Source: Heracleum sosnowskyi (Eukaryota > Streptophyta > Magnoliopsida > Apiales > Apiaceae). From it: a DNA stretch of 64,000 bases. This document shows, piece by piece, positions 24,314 to 37,700 of the stretch. The DNA is taken from contig CM061238.1 in assembly GCA_030848705.1 (NCBI GenBank), positions 60,427,133-60,491,132 of the forward strand, written 5' to 3'. The notes under the pieces are model-generated. The model was not told the origin of the DNA. It ran no database searches and saw only the letters and a list, made by a program, of their open reading frames with translations. The position numbers and the translations under genes were made by a program. Within the stretch, counting starts at the first letter, position 1. Each line of letters begins with the position of its first letter.

Positions 24314-25656
24314 GGCACGGACAGCTCCAAATGAAGTTTTCTGTAATTCTATAAACCCATAGGGTCAAACTACGAGAAAATATCCACAAAATGGCCTGCT
24401 TCAATTTTCCCCATTTTCCTTGTACAACTCCCTTAAGAGGTAAACGTAATCGGGCATCCCCTGGTATCTGCTCCGATTCAGGCACGGACAGCTCCAAATG
24501 AAGTTTTCTGTAATTCTATAAACCCATAGGGACAAACTACGAGAAAATATCCACAAAATGGCCCGCTTCAATTTTCCCCCATTTTCCTTGTATAGCTCCC
24601 TTTAGAGGTAAACGTAATCGGGCGTCCCCTGGTATGTGCTCCGATTCAGGCACGGACCACTTCAAATGAAGTTTTCTGTAATTCTATAAACCCATAGGGT
24701 CAAACTACGAGAAAATATCCACAAAATGGCCCGCTTCAAATTTTCCCCATTTTCCTTGTATAGCTCCCTTTATAGGTAAACGTAATCGGGCATCCCCTGG
24801 TATCTGCTCCGATTCAGGCACGGACAGCTCCAAATGAAGTTTTCTGTAATTCTATAAACCCATAGGGACAAACTACGAGAAAATATCCACAAAATGGCCC
24901 CCTTCAATTTTCCCCCATTTTCCTTGTATAGCTCCCTTTAGAGGTAAACGTAATCGGGCGTCCCCTGGTATGTGCTCCGATTCAGGCACGGACCACTTCA
25001 AATGAAGTTTTCTGTAATTCTATAAACCCATAGGGTCAAACTACGAGAAAATATCCACAAAATGGCCCGCTTCAATTTTTCCCCATTTTCCTTGTATAGC
25101 TCCCTTTAGAGGTAAACGTAATCGGGCGTCCCCTGGTATCTGCTCCGATTCAGGCACAAACAGCTTCAAATGAAGTTTTCTACAATTCTATAAACCCATA
25201 GGGTCAAACTACGAGAAAATATCCACAAAATGGCCCGCTTCAAATTTTCCCCATTTTCCTTGTATAGCTCCCTTTATAGGTAAACGTAATCGGGCATCCC
25301 CTGGTATCTGCTCCGATTCAGGCACGGACAGCTCCAAATGAAGTTTTCTGTAATTCTATAAACCCATAGGGACAAACTACGAGAAAATATCCACAAAATG
25401 GCCCGCTTCAATTTTCCCCCATTTTCCTTGTATAGCTCCCTTTAGAGGTAAACGTAATCGGGCGTCCCCTGGTATCTGCTCCGATTCAGGCACGGACAGC
25501 TCCAAATGAAGTTTTCTGTAATTCTATAAACCCATAGGGTCAAACTACGAGAAAATATCCACAAAATGGCCCGCTTCAATTTTCCCCCATTTTCCTTGTA
25601 TAGCTCCCTTTAGAGGTAAATGTAATCGGGCGTCCCCTGGTATCTGCTCCGATTCA
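24314..25656 (+). repeat. 8-monomer unit built from B, F and A monomers
   Basis: D-B-F/A-B-F-A-B-C, 1343 bp. It is not the standard 8-mer. The monomer at 24649 starts as F ('ggaccacttc') and ends as A ('caaattttcccc', 'tatagg', 'gcatcc'). The B at 24817 has 'ggcccccttc'. The D at 24314 has 'cccttaagagg'. Confidence 0.85.
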
Positions 25657-26662
25657 GGCACGGACAGCTCCAAATGAAGTTTTCTGTAATTCTATAAACC
25701 CATAGGGTCAAACTACGAGAAAATATCCACAAAATGGCCCGCTTCAATTTTCCCCATTTTCCTTGTACAACTCCCTTTAGAGGTAAACGTAATCGGGCAT
25801 CCCCTGGTATCTGCTCCGATTCAGGCACGGACAGCTCCAAATGAAGTTTTCTGTAATTCTATAAACCCATAGGGACAAACTACGAGAAAATATCCACAAA
25901 ATGGCCCGCTTCAATTTTCCCCCATTTTCCTTGTATAGCTCCCTTTAGAGGTAAACGTAATCGGGCGTCCCCTGGTATCTGCTCCGATTCAGGCACGGAC
26001 AGCTCCAAATGAAGTTTTCTGTAATTCTATAAACCCATAGGGTCAAACTACGAGAAAATATCCACAAAATGGCCCGCTTCAATTTTCCCCCATTTTCCTT
26101 GTATAGCTCCCTTTAGAGGTAAATGTAATCGGGCGTCCCCTGGTATCTGCTCCGATTCAGGCACGGACAGCTCCAAATGAAGTTTTCTGTAATTCTATAA
26201 ACCCATAGGGTCAAACTACGAGAAAATATCCACAAAATGGCCTGCTTCAATTTTCCCCATTTTCCTTGTACAACTCCCTTTAGAGGTAAACGTAATCGGG
26301 CATCCCCTGGTATCTGCTCCGATTCAGGCACGGACAGCTCCAAATGAAGTTTTCTGTAATTCTATAAACCCATAGGGACAAACTACGAGAAAATATCCAC
26401 AAAATGGCCCGCTTCAATTTTCCCCCATTTTCCTTGTATAGCTCCCTTTAGAGGTAAACGTAATCGGGCGTCCCCTGGTATCTGCTCCGATTCAGGCACG
26501 GACAGCTCCAAATGAAGTTTTCTGTAATTCTATAAATCCATAGGGTCAAACTACGAGAAAATATACACAAAATGTCCCGCTTCAATTTCCCCCCATTTTC
26601 CTTGTATAGCTCCCTTTAGAGGTAAATGTAATCGGGCGTCCCCTGGTATCTGCTCCGATTCA
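25657..26662 (+). repeat. Two 3-monomer units (D-B-C and D-B-O)
   Basis: 503 bp each: 25657-26159 and 26160-26662. They are the shortest D-to-D intervals in the window. The first D has 'cccgc' in place of 'cctgc'. The third monomer of each unit ends with the regional 'aaatgt' mark just before the next D. Confidence 0.88.
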
Positions 26663-27837
26663 GGCACGGACAGCTCCAAATGAAGTTTTCTGTAATTCTA
26701 TAAACCCATAGGGTCAAACTACGAGAAAATATCCACAAAATGGCCTGCTTCAATTTTCCCCATTTTCCTTGTACAACTCCCTTTAGAGGTAAACGTAATC
26801 GGGCGTCCCCTGGTATCTGCTCCGATTCAGGCACAAACAGCTTCAAATGAAGTTTTCTACAATTCTATAAACCCATAGGGTCAAACTACGAGAAAATATC
26901 CACAAAATGGCCCGCTTCAAATTTTCCCCATTTTCCTTGTATAGCTCCCTTTATAGGTAAACGTAATCGGGCATCCCCTGGTATCTGCTCCGATTCAGGC
27001 ACGGACAGCTCCAAATGAAGTTTTCTGTAATTCTATAAACCCATAGGGACAAACTACGAGAAAATATCCACAAAATGGCCCGCTTCAATTTTCCCCCATT
27101 TTCCTTGTATAGCTCCCTTTAGAGGTAAACGTAATCGGGCGTCCCCTGGTATGTGCTCCGATTCAGGCACGGACCACTTCAAATGAAGTTTTCTGTAATT
27201 CTATAAACCCATAGGGTCAAACTACGAGAAAATATCCACAAAATGGCCCGCTTCAATTTTTCCCCATTTTCCTTGTATAGCTCCCTTTAGAGGTAAACGT
27301 AATCGGGCGTCCCCTGGTATCTGCTCCGATTCAGGCACAAACAGCTTCAAATGAAGTTTTCTACAATTCTATAAACCCATAGGGTCAAACTACGAGAAAA
27401 TATCCACAAAATGGCCCGCTTCAAATTTTCCCCATTTTCCTTGTATAGCTCCCTTTATAGGTAAACGTAATCGGGCATCCCCTGGTATCTGCTCCGATTC
27501 AGGCACGGACAGCTCCAAATGAAGTTTTCTGTAATTCTATAAACCCATAGGGACAAACTACGAGAAAATATCCACAAAATGGCCCGCTTCAATTTTCCCC
27601 CATTTTCCTTGTATAGCTCCCTTTAGAGGTAAACGTAATCGGGCGTCCCCTGGTATCTGCTCCGATTCAGGCACAAACAGCTTCAAATGAAGTTTTCTAC
27701 AATTCTATAAACCCATAGGGTCAAACTACGAGAAAATATCCACAAAATGGCCCGCTTCAATTTTCCCCCATTTTCCTTGTATAGCTCCCTTTAGAGGTAA
27801 ATGTAATCGGGCGTCCCCTGGTATCTGCTCCGATTCA
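26663..27837 (+). repeat. 7-monomer unit D-A-B-F-A-B-A/C
   Basis: 1175 bp. The last monomer (27670) is the same A/C chimera seen at 24146, with 'aaatgt'. The D at 26663 ends 'gggcgtcc' rather than 'gggcatcc' and leads straight into A. This points to an exchange between D and another monomer near its 3' end. Confidence 0.85.
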
Positions 27838-28676
27838 GGCACGGACAGCTCCAAATGAAGTTTTCTGTAATTCTATAAACCCATAGGGTCAAACTACGAG
27901 AAAATATCCACAAAATGGCCTGCTTCAATTTTCCCCATTTTCCTTGTACAACTCCCTTAAGAGGTAAACGTAATCGGGCATCCCCTGGTATCTGCTCCGA
28001 TTCAGGCACGGACAGCTCCAAATGAAGTTTTCTGTAATTCTATAAACCCATAGGGACAAACTACGAGAAAATATCCACAAAATGGCCCGCTTCAATTTTC
28101 CCCCATTTTCCTTGTATAGCTCCCTTTAGAGGTAAACGTAATCGGGCGTCCCCTGGTATCTGCTCCGATTCAGGCACAAACAGCTTCAAATGAAGTTTTC
28201 TACAATTCTATAAACCCATAGGGTCAAACTACGAGAAAATATCCACAAAATGGCCCGCTTCAAATTTTCCCCATTTTCCTTGTATAGCTCCCTTTATAGG
28301 TAAACGTAATCGGGCATCCCCTGGTATCTGCTCCGATTCAGGCACGGACAGCTCCAAATGAAGTTTTCTGTAATTCTATAAACCCATAGGGACAAACTAC
28401 GAGAAAATATCCACAAAATGGCCCGCTTCAATTTTCCCCCATTTTCCTTGTATAGCTCCCTTTAGAGGTAAACGTAATCGGGCGTCCCCTGGTATCTGCT
28501 CCGATTCAGGCACGGACAGCTCCAAATGAAGTTTTCTGTAATTCTATAAACCCATAGGGTCAAACTACGAGAAAATATCCACAAAATGGCCCGCTTCAAT
28601 TTTCCCCCATTTTCCTTGTATAGCTCCCTTTAGAGGTAAATGTAATCGGGCGTCCCCTGGTATCTGCTCCGATTCA
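27838..28676 (+). repeat. 5-monomer unit D-B-A-B-C
   Basis: 839 bp. The D has 'cccttaagagg', as at 24314. The C at 28509 ends with 'aaatgt'. The order is a shortened version of the 24314 unit, lacking the F-containing middle. Confidence 0.86.
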
Positions 28677-29179
28677 GGCACGGACAGCTCCAAATGAAGT
28701 TTTCTGTAATTCTATAAACCCATAGGGTCAAACTACGAGAAAATATCCACAAAATGCCCTGCTTCAATTTTCCCCATTTTCCTTGTACAACTCCCTTTAG
28801 AGGTAAACGTAATCGGGCATCCCCTGGTATCTGCTCCGATTCAGGCACGGACAGCTCCAAATGAAGTTTTCTGTAATTCTATAAACCCATAGGGACAAAC
28901 TACGAGAAAATATCCACAAAATGGCCCGCTTCAATTTTCCCCCATTTTCCTTGTATAGCTCCCTTTAGAGGTAAACGTAATCGGGCGTCCCCTGGTATCT
29001 GCTCCGATTCAGGCACGGACAGCTCCAAATGAAGTTTTCTGTAATTCTATAAATCCATAGGGTCAAACTACGAGAAAATATACACAAAATGTCCCGCTTC
29101 AATTTCCCCCCATTTTCCTTGTATAGCTCCCTTTAGAGGTAAATGTAATCGGGCGTCCCCTGGTATCTGCTCCGATTCA
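28677..29179 (+). repeat. 3-monomer unit D-B-O
   Basis: 503 bp, the same order as 26160-26662. The D has 'atgccctgc' (C at 81). This is the last unit of the shortened stretch; its O carries the final 'aaatgt' mark before the array returns to a standard 9-mer. Confidence 0.87.
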
Positions 29180-30690
29180 GGCACGGACAGCTCCAAATGA
29201 AGTTTTCTGTAATTCTATAAACCCATAGGGTCAAACTACGAGAAAATATCCACAAAATGGCCTGCTTCAATTTTCCCCATTTTCCTTGTACAACTCCCTT
29301 TAGAGGTAAACGTAATCGGGCATCCCCTGGTATCTGCTCCGATTCAGGCACGGACAGCTCCAAATGAAGTTTTCTGTAATTCTATAAACCCATAGGGTCA
29401 AACTACGAGAAAATATCCACAAAATGGCCCGCTTCAATTTTTCCCCATTTTCCTTGTATAGCTCCCTTTATAGGTAAACGTAATCGGGCGTCCCCTGGTA
29501 TGTGCTCCGATTCAGGCACGGACCACTTCAAATGAAGTTTTCTGTAATTCTATAAACCCATAGGGTCAAACTACGAGAAAATATCCACAAAATGGCCCGC
29601 TTCAATTTTTCCCCATTTTCCTTGTATAGCTCCCTTTAGAGGTAAACGTAATCGGGCGTCCCCTGGTATCTGCTCCGATTCAGGCACAAACAGCTTCAAA
29701 TGAAGTTTTCTACAATTCTATAAACCCATAGGGTCAAACTACGAGAAAATATCCACAAAATGGCCCGCTTCAAATTTTCCCCATTTTCCTTGTATAGCTC
29801 CCTTTATAGGTAAACGTAATCGGGCATCCCCTGGTATCTGCTCCGATTCAGGCACGGACAGCTCCAAATGAAGTTTTCTGTAATTCTATAAACCCATAGG
29901 GACAAACTACGAGAAAATATCCACAAAATGGCCCGCTTCAATTTTCCCCCATTTTCCTTGTATAGCTCCCTTTAGAGGTAAACGTAATCGGGCGTCCCCT
30001 GGTATGTGCTCCGATTCAGGCACGGACCACTTCAAATGAAGTTTTCTGTAATTCTATAAACCCATAGGGTCAAACTACGAGAAAATATCCACAAAATGGC
30101 CCGCTTCAATTTTTCCCCATTTTCCTTGTATAGCTCCCTTTAGAGGTAAACGTAATCGGGCGTCCCCTGGTATCTGCTCCGATTCAGGCACAAACAGCTT
30201 CAAATGAAGTTTTCTACAATTCTATAAACCCATAGGGTCAAACTACGAGAAAATATCCACAAAATGGCCCGCTTCAAATTTTCCCCATTTTCCTTGTATA
30301 GCTCCCTTTATAGGTAAACGTAATCGGGCATCCCCTGGTATCTGCTCCGATTCAGGCACGGACAGCTCCAAATGAAGTTTTCTGTAATTCTATAAACCCA
30401 TAGGGACAAACTACGAGAAAATATCCACAAAATGGCCCGCTTCAATTTTCCCCCATTTTCCTTGTATAGCTCCCTTTAGAGGTAAACGTAATCGGGCGTC
30501 CCCTGGTATCTGCTCCGATTCAGGCACGGACAGCTCCAAATGAAGTTTTCTGTAATTCTATAAACCCATAGGGTCAAACTACGAGAAAATATCCACAAAA
30601 TGGCCCGCTTCAATTTTCCCCCATTTTCCTTGTATAGCTCCCTTTAGAGGTAAACGTAATCGGGCGTCCCCTGGTATCTGCTCCGATTCA
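29180..30690 (+). repeat. 9-monomer HOR, copy 4
   Basis: D-E-F-A-B-F-A-B-C, 1511 bp, in the standard order of 7184-8694 and 14238-15748. It is the last copy of this unit in the window. It resumes the E-F pairing that is missing from the shortened stretch upstream. Confidence 0.9.
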
Positions 30691-33600
30691 GGCACGGACA
30701 GCTCCAAATGAAGTTTTCTGTAATTCTATAAACCCATAGGGTCAAACTACGAGAAAATATCCACAAAATGGCCTGCTTCAATTTTCCCCATTTTCCTTGT
30801 ACAACTCCCTTTAGAGGTAAACGTAATCGGGCATCCCCTGGTATCTGCTCCGATTCAGGCACGGACAGCTCCAAATGAAGTTTTCTGTAATTCTATAAAC
30901 CCATAGGGTCAAACTACGAGAAAATATCCACAAAATGGCCCGCTTCAATTTTTCCCCATTTTCCTTGTATAGCTCCCTTTATAGGTAAACGTAATCGGGC
31001 TTCCCCTGGTATGTGCTCCGATTCAGGCACGGACCACTTCAAATGAAGTTTTCTGTAATTCTATAAACCCATAGGGTCAAACTACGAGAAAATATCCACA
31101 AAATGGCCCGCTTCAATTTTTCCCCATTTTCCTTGTATAGCTCCCTTTAGAGGTAAACGTAATCGGGCGTCCCCTGGTATCTGCTCCGATTCAGGCACAA
31201 ACAGCTTCAAATGAAGTTTTCTACAATTCTATAAACCCATAGGGTCAAACTACGAGAAAATATCCACAAAATGGCCCGCTTCAAATTTTCCCCATTTTCC
31301 TTGTATAGCTCCCTTTATAGGTAAACGTAATCGGGCATCCCCTGGTATCTGCTCCGATTCAGGCACGGACAGCTCCAAATGAAGTTTTCTGTAATTCTAT
31401 AAACCCATAGGGTCAAACTACGAGAAAATATCCACAAAATGGCCCGCTTCAATTTTTCCCCATTTTCCTTGTATAGCTCCCTTTATAGGTAAACGTAATC
31501 GGGCGTCCCCTGGTATGTGCTCCGATTCAGGCACGGACCACTTCAAATGAAGTTTTCTGAAATTCTATAAACCCATAGGGTCAAACTACGAGAAAATATC
31601 CACAAAATGGCCCACTTCAATTTTTCCCCATTTTCCTTGTATAGCTCCCTTTAGAGGTAAACGTAATCGGGCGTCCCCTGGTATCTGCTCCGATTCAGGC
31701 ACAAACAGCTTCAAATGAAGTTTTCTACAATTCTATAAACCCATAGGGTCAAACTACGAGAAAATATCCACAAAATGGCCCGCTTCAAATTTTCCCCATT
31801 TTCCTTGTATAGCTCCCTTTATAGGTAAACGTAATCGGGCGTCCCCTGGTATCTGCTCCGATTCAAGCACGGACAGCTCCAAATGAAGTTTTCTGCAATT
31901 CTATAAACCCATAGGGTCAAACTACGAGAAAAAATCCACAAAATGGCCCGCTTCAATTTTCCCCCATTTTCCTTGTATAGCTCCCTTTAGAGGTAAACGT
32001 AATCGGGCGTCCCCTGGTATCTGCTCCGATTCAGGCACGGACAGCTCCAAATGAAGTTTTCTGTAATTCTATAAACCCATAGGGTCAAACAACGAGAAAA
32101 TATCCACAAAATGGCCCGCTTCAATTTTCCCCCATTTTCCTTGTATAGCTCCCTTTAGAGGTAAACGTAATCGGGCGTCCCCTGGTATCTGCTCCGATTC
32201 AAGCACAAACAGCTTCAAATGAAGTTTTCTACAATTCTATAAACCCATAGGGTCAAACTACGAGAAAATATCCACAAAATGGCCCGCTTCAAATTTTCCC
32301 CATTTTCCTTGTATAGCTCCCTTTATAGGTAAACGTAATCGGGCATCCCCTGGTATCTGCTCCGATTCAGGCACGGACAGCTCCAAATGAAGTTTTCTGT
32401 AATTCTATAAACCCATAGGGTCAAACTACGAGAAAATATCCACAAAATGGCCCGCTTCAATTTTTCCCCATTTTCCTTGTATAGCTCCCTTTATAGGTAA
32501 ACGTAATCGGGCGTCCCCTGGTATGTGCTCCGATTCAGGCACGGACCACTTCAAATGAAGTTTTCTGAAATTCTATAAACCCATAGGGTCAAACTACGAG
32601 AAAATATCCACAAAATGGCCCACTTCAATTTTTCCCCATTTTCCTTGTATAGCTCCCTTTAGAGGTAAACGTAATCGGGCGTCCCCTGGTATCTGCTCCG
32701 ATTCAGGCACAAACAGCTTCAAATGAAGTTTTCTACAATTCTATAAACCCATAGGGTCAAACTACGAGAAAATATCCACAAAATGGCCCGCTTCAAATTT
32801 TCCCCATTTTCCTTGTATAGCTCCCTTTATAGGTAAACGTAATCGGGCGTCCCCTGGTATCTGCTCCGATTCAGGCACGGACAGCTCCAAATGAAGTTTT
32901 CTGCAATTCTATAAACCCATAGGGTCAAACTACGAGAAAATATCCACAAAATGGCCCGCTTCAATTTTTCCCCATTTTCCTTGTATAGCTCCCTTTATAG
33001 GTAAACGTAATCGGGCGTCCCCTGGTATGTGCTCCGATTCAGGCACGGACCACTTCAAATGAAGTTTTCTGTAATTCTATAAACCCATAGGGTCAAACTA
33101 CGAGAAAATATCCACAAAATGGCCCGCTTCAATTTTTCCCCATTTTCCTTGTATAGCTCCCTTTAGAGGTAAACGTAATCGGGCGTCCCCTGGTATCTGC
33201 TCCGATTCAGGCACAAACAGCTTCAAATGAAGTTTTCTACAATTCTATAAACCCATAGGGTCAAACTACGAGAAAATATCCACAAAATGGCCCGCTTCAA
33301 ATTTTCCCCATTTTCCTTGTATAGCTCCCTTTATAGGTAAACGTAATCGGGCATCCCCTGGTATCTGCTCCGATTCAGGCACGGACAGCTCCAAATGAAG
33401 TTTTCTGTAATTCTATAAACCCATAGGGTCAAACTACGAGAAAATATCCACAAAATGGCCCGCTTCAATTTTTCCCCATTTTCCTTGTATAGCTCCCTTT
33501 ATAGGTAAACGTAATCGGGCGTCCCCTGGTATGTGCTCCGATTCAGGCACGGACCACTTCAAATGAAGTTTTCTGTAATTCTATAAACCCATAGGGTCAA

Positions 33601-34721
33601 ACTACGAGAAAATATCCACAAAATGGCCCGCTTCAATTTTTCCCCATTTTCCTTGTATAGCTCCCTTTAGAGGTAAACGTAATCGGGCGTCCCCTGGTAT
33701 CTGCTCCGATTCAGGCACAAACAGCTTCAAATGAAGTTTTCTACAATTCTATAAACCCATAGGGTCAAACTACGAGAAAATATCCACAAAATGGCCCGCT
33801 TCAAATTTTCCCCATTTTCCTTGTATAGCTCCCTTTATAGGTAAACGTAATCGGGCGTCCCCTGGTATCTGCTCCGATTCAGGCACGGACAGCTCCAAAT
33901 GAAGTTTTCTGCAATTCTATAAACCCATAGGGTCAAACTACGAGAAAATATCCACAAAATGGCCCGCTTCAATTTTCCCCCATTTTCCTTGTATAGCTCC
34001 CTTTAGAGGTAAACATAATCGGGCGTCCCCTGGTATCTGCTCCGATTCAGGCACAGACAGCTCGAAATGAAGTTTTCTGTAATTCTATAAATCCATAGGA
34101 TCAAACTACGAGAAAATATACACAAAATGTCCCGCTTCAATTTCCCCCCATTTTCCTTGTATAGCTCCCTTTAGAGGTAAACGTAATCGGGCGTCCCCTG
34201 GTATCTGCTCCGATTCAGGCACAAACAGCTTCAAATGAAGTTTTCTACAATTCTATAAACCCATAGGGTCAAACTACGAGAAAATATCCACAAAATGGCC
34301 CGCTTCAAATTTTCCCCATTTTCCTTGTAGAGCTCCCTTTATAGGTAAACGTAATCGGGCATCCCCTGGTATCTGCTCCGATTCAGGCACGGACAGCTCC
34401 AAATGAAGTTTTCTGTAATTCTATAAACCCATAGGGACAAACTACGAGAAAATATCCACAAAATGGCCCGCTTCAATTTTCCCCCATTTTCCTTGTATAG
34501 CTCCCTTTAGAGGTAAACGTAATCGGGCGTCCCCTGGTATCTGCTCCGATTCAGGCACGGACAGCTCCAAATGAAGTTTTCTGTAATTCTATAAACCCAT
34601 AGGGTCAAACTACGAGAAAATATCCACAAAATGGCCCGCTTCAATTTTCCCCCATTTTCCTTGTATAGCTCCCTTTAGAGGTAAACGTAATCGGGCGTCC
34701 CCTGGTATCTGCTCCGATTCA
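30691..34721 (+). repeat. 24-monomer HOR unit, first of two of equal length
   Basis: 4031 bp. Order: D-E-F-A-E-F'-A'-G-C'-A-E-F'-A'-(G/E)-F-A-E-F-A'-G-O-A-B-C. It begins like the 27-mer at 18268 but has no K-L-M-N run and ends with A-B-C like a 9-mer. Private changes include 'gggcttcc' near 31000, 'aaaaaatcc' near 31930, 'aaacataatc' near 34013 and 'tgtagagct' near 34328. Confidence 0.86.
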
Positions 34722-37700
34722 GGCACGGACAGCTCCAAATGAAGTTTTCTGTAATTCTATAAACCCATAGGGTCAAACTACGAGAAAATATCCACAAAAT
34801 GGCCTGCTTCAATTTTCCCCATTTTCCTTGTACAACTCCCTTTAGAGGTAAACGTAATCGGGCATCCCCTGGTATCTGCTCCGATTCAGGCACGGACAGC
34901 TCCAAATGAAGTTTTCTGTAATTCTATAAACCCACAGGGTCAAACTACGAGAAAATATCCACAAAATGGCCCGCTTCAATTTTTCCCCATTTTCCTTGTA
35001 TAGCTCCCTTTATAGGTAAACGTAATCGGGCGTCCCCTGGTATGTGCTCCGATTCAGGCACGGACCACTTCAAATGAAGTTTTCTGTAATTCTATAAACC
35101 CATAGGGTCAAACTACGAGAAAATATCCACAAAATGGCCCGCTTCAATTTTTCCCCATTTTCCTTGTATAGCTCCCTTTAGAGGTAAACGTAATCGGGCG
35201 TCCCCTGGTATCTGCTCCGATTCAGGCACAAACAGCTTCAAATGAAGTTTTCTACAATTCTATAAACCCATAGGGTCAAACTATGAGAAAATATCCACAA
35301 AATGGCCCGCTTCAAATTTTCCCCATTTTCCTTGTATAGCTCCCTTTATAGGTAAACGTAATCGGGCATCCCCTGGTATCTGCTCCGATTCAGGCACGGA
35401 CAGCTCCAAATGAAGTTTTCTGTAATTCTATAAACCCATAGGGTCAAACTACGAGAAAATATCCACAAAATGGCCCGCTTCAATTTTTCCCCATTTTCCT
35501 TGTATAGCTCCCTTTATAGGTAAACGTAATCGGGCGTCCCCTGGTATGTGCTCCGATTCAGGCACGGACCACTTCAAATGAAGTTTTCTGAAATTCTATA
35601 AACCCATAGGGTCAAACTACGAGAAAATATCCACAAAATGGCCCACTTCAATTTTTCCCCATTTTCCTTGTATAGCTCCCTTTAGAGGTAAACGTAATCG
35701 GGCGACCCCTGGTATCTGCTCCGATTCAGGCACAAACAGCTTCAAATGAAGTTTTCTACAATTCTATAAACCCATAGGGTCAAACTACGAGAAAATATCC
35801 ACAAAATGGCCCGCTTCAAATTTTCCCCATTTTCCTTGTATAGCTCCCTTTATAGGTAAACGTAATCGGGCGTCCCCTGGTATCTGCTCCGATTCAGGCA
35901 CGGACAGCTCCAAATGAAGTTTTCTGCAATTCTATAAACCCATAGGGTCAAACTACGAGAAAATATCCACAAAATGGCCCGCTTCAATTTTCCCCCATTT
36001 TCCTTGTATAGCTCCCTTTAGAGGTAAACGTAATCGGGCGTCCCCTGGTATCTGCTCCGATTCAGGCACGGACAGCTCCAAATAAAGTTTTCTGTAATTC
36101 TATAAACCCATAGGGTCAAACAATGAGAAAATATCCACAAAATGGCCCGCTTCAATTTTCCCCCATTTTCCTTGTATAGCTCCCTTTAGAGGTAAACGTA
36201 ATCGGGCGTCCCCTGGTATCTGCTCCGATTCAGGCACGGACAGCTCCAAATGAAGTTTTCTGTAATTCTATAAACCCATAGGGTCAAACTACGAGAAAAT
36301 ATCCACAAAATGGCCTGCTTCAATTTTTCCCCATTTTCCTTGTACAGCTCACTTTAGAGGTAAACGTAATCGGGCATCCCCTGGTATCTGCTCCGATTCA
36401 GGCACGGACAGCTCCAAATGAAGTTTTCTGTAATTCTATAAACCCATAGGGTCAAACTACGAGAAAATATCCACAAATTGGCCCGCTTCAATTTTTCCCG
36501 ATTTTCCTTGTATAGCTCCCTTTAGAGGTAAACGTAATCGGGCGTCCCCTGGTATCTGCTCCGATTCAGGCACGGACAGCTCCAAATGAAGTTTTCTGTA
36601 ATTCTATAAACAAATAGGGTCAAACTACGAGAAAATATCCACAAAATGGCCCGCTTCAATTTTTCCCCATTTTCCTTGTATAGCTCCCTTTATAGGTAAA
36701 CGTAATCGGGCGTCCCCTGGTATCTGCTCCGATTCAGGCACGGACAGCTCCAAATGAAGTTTTCTGTAATTCTATAAACCCATAGGGTCAAACTACGAGA
36801 AAATATCCACAAAATGGACCGCTTCAATTTTCCCCCATTTTCCTTGTATAGCTCCCTTTAGAGGTAAACGTAATCGGGCGTCCCCTGGTATCTGCTCCGA
36901 TTCAGGCACGGACAGCTCCAAATGAAGTTTTCTGTAATTCTATAAACCCATAGGGTCAAACTACGAGAAAATATCCACAAAATGGACCGCTTCAATTTTC
37001 CCCCATTTTCCTTGTATAGCTCCCTTTAGAGGTAAACGTAATCGGGCGTCCCCTGGTATCTGCTCCGATTCAGGCACGGACCACTTCAAATGAAGTTTTC
37101 TGCAATTCTATAAACCCATAGGGTCAAACTACGAGAAAATATCCACAAAATGGCCCGCTTCAATTTTTCCCCATTTTCCTTGTATAGCTCCCTTTAGAGG
37201 TAAACGTAATCGGGCGTCCCCTGGTATCTGCTCCGATTCAGGCACAAACAGCTTCAAATGAAGTTTTCTACAATTCTATAAACCCATAGGGTCAAACTAC
37301 GAGAAAATATCCACAAAATGGCCCGCTTCAAATTTTCCCCATTTTCCTTGTATAGCTCCCTTTATAGGTAAACGTAATCCGGCGTCCCCTGGTATCTGCT
37401 CCGATTCAGGCACGGACAGCTCCAAATGAAGTTTTCTGCAATTCTATAAACCCATAGGGTCAAACTACGAGAAAATATCCACAAAATGGCCCGCTTCAAT
37501 TTTCCCCCATTTTCCTTGTATAGCTCCCTTTAGAGGTAAACGTAATCGGGCGTCCCCTGGTATCTGCTCCGATTCAGGCACGGACAGCTCCAAATGAAGT
37601 TTTCTGTAATTCTATAAACCCATAGGGTCAAACTACGAGAAAATATCCACAAAATGGCCCGCTTCAATTTTCCCCCATTTTCCTTGTATAGCTCCCTTTA

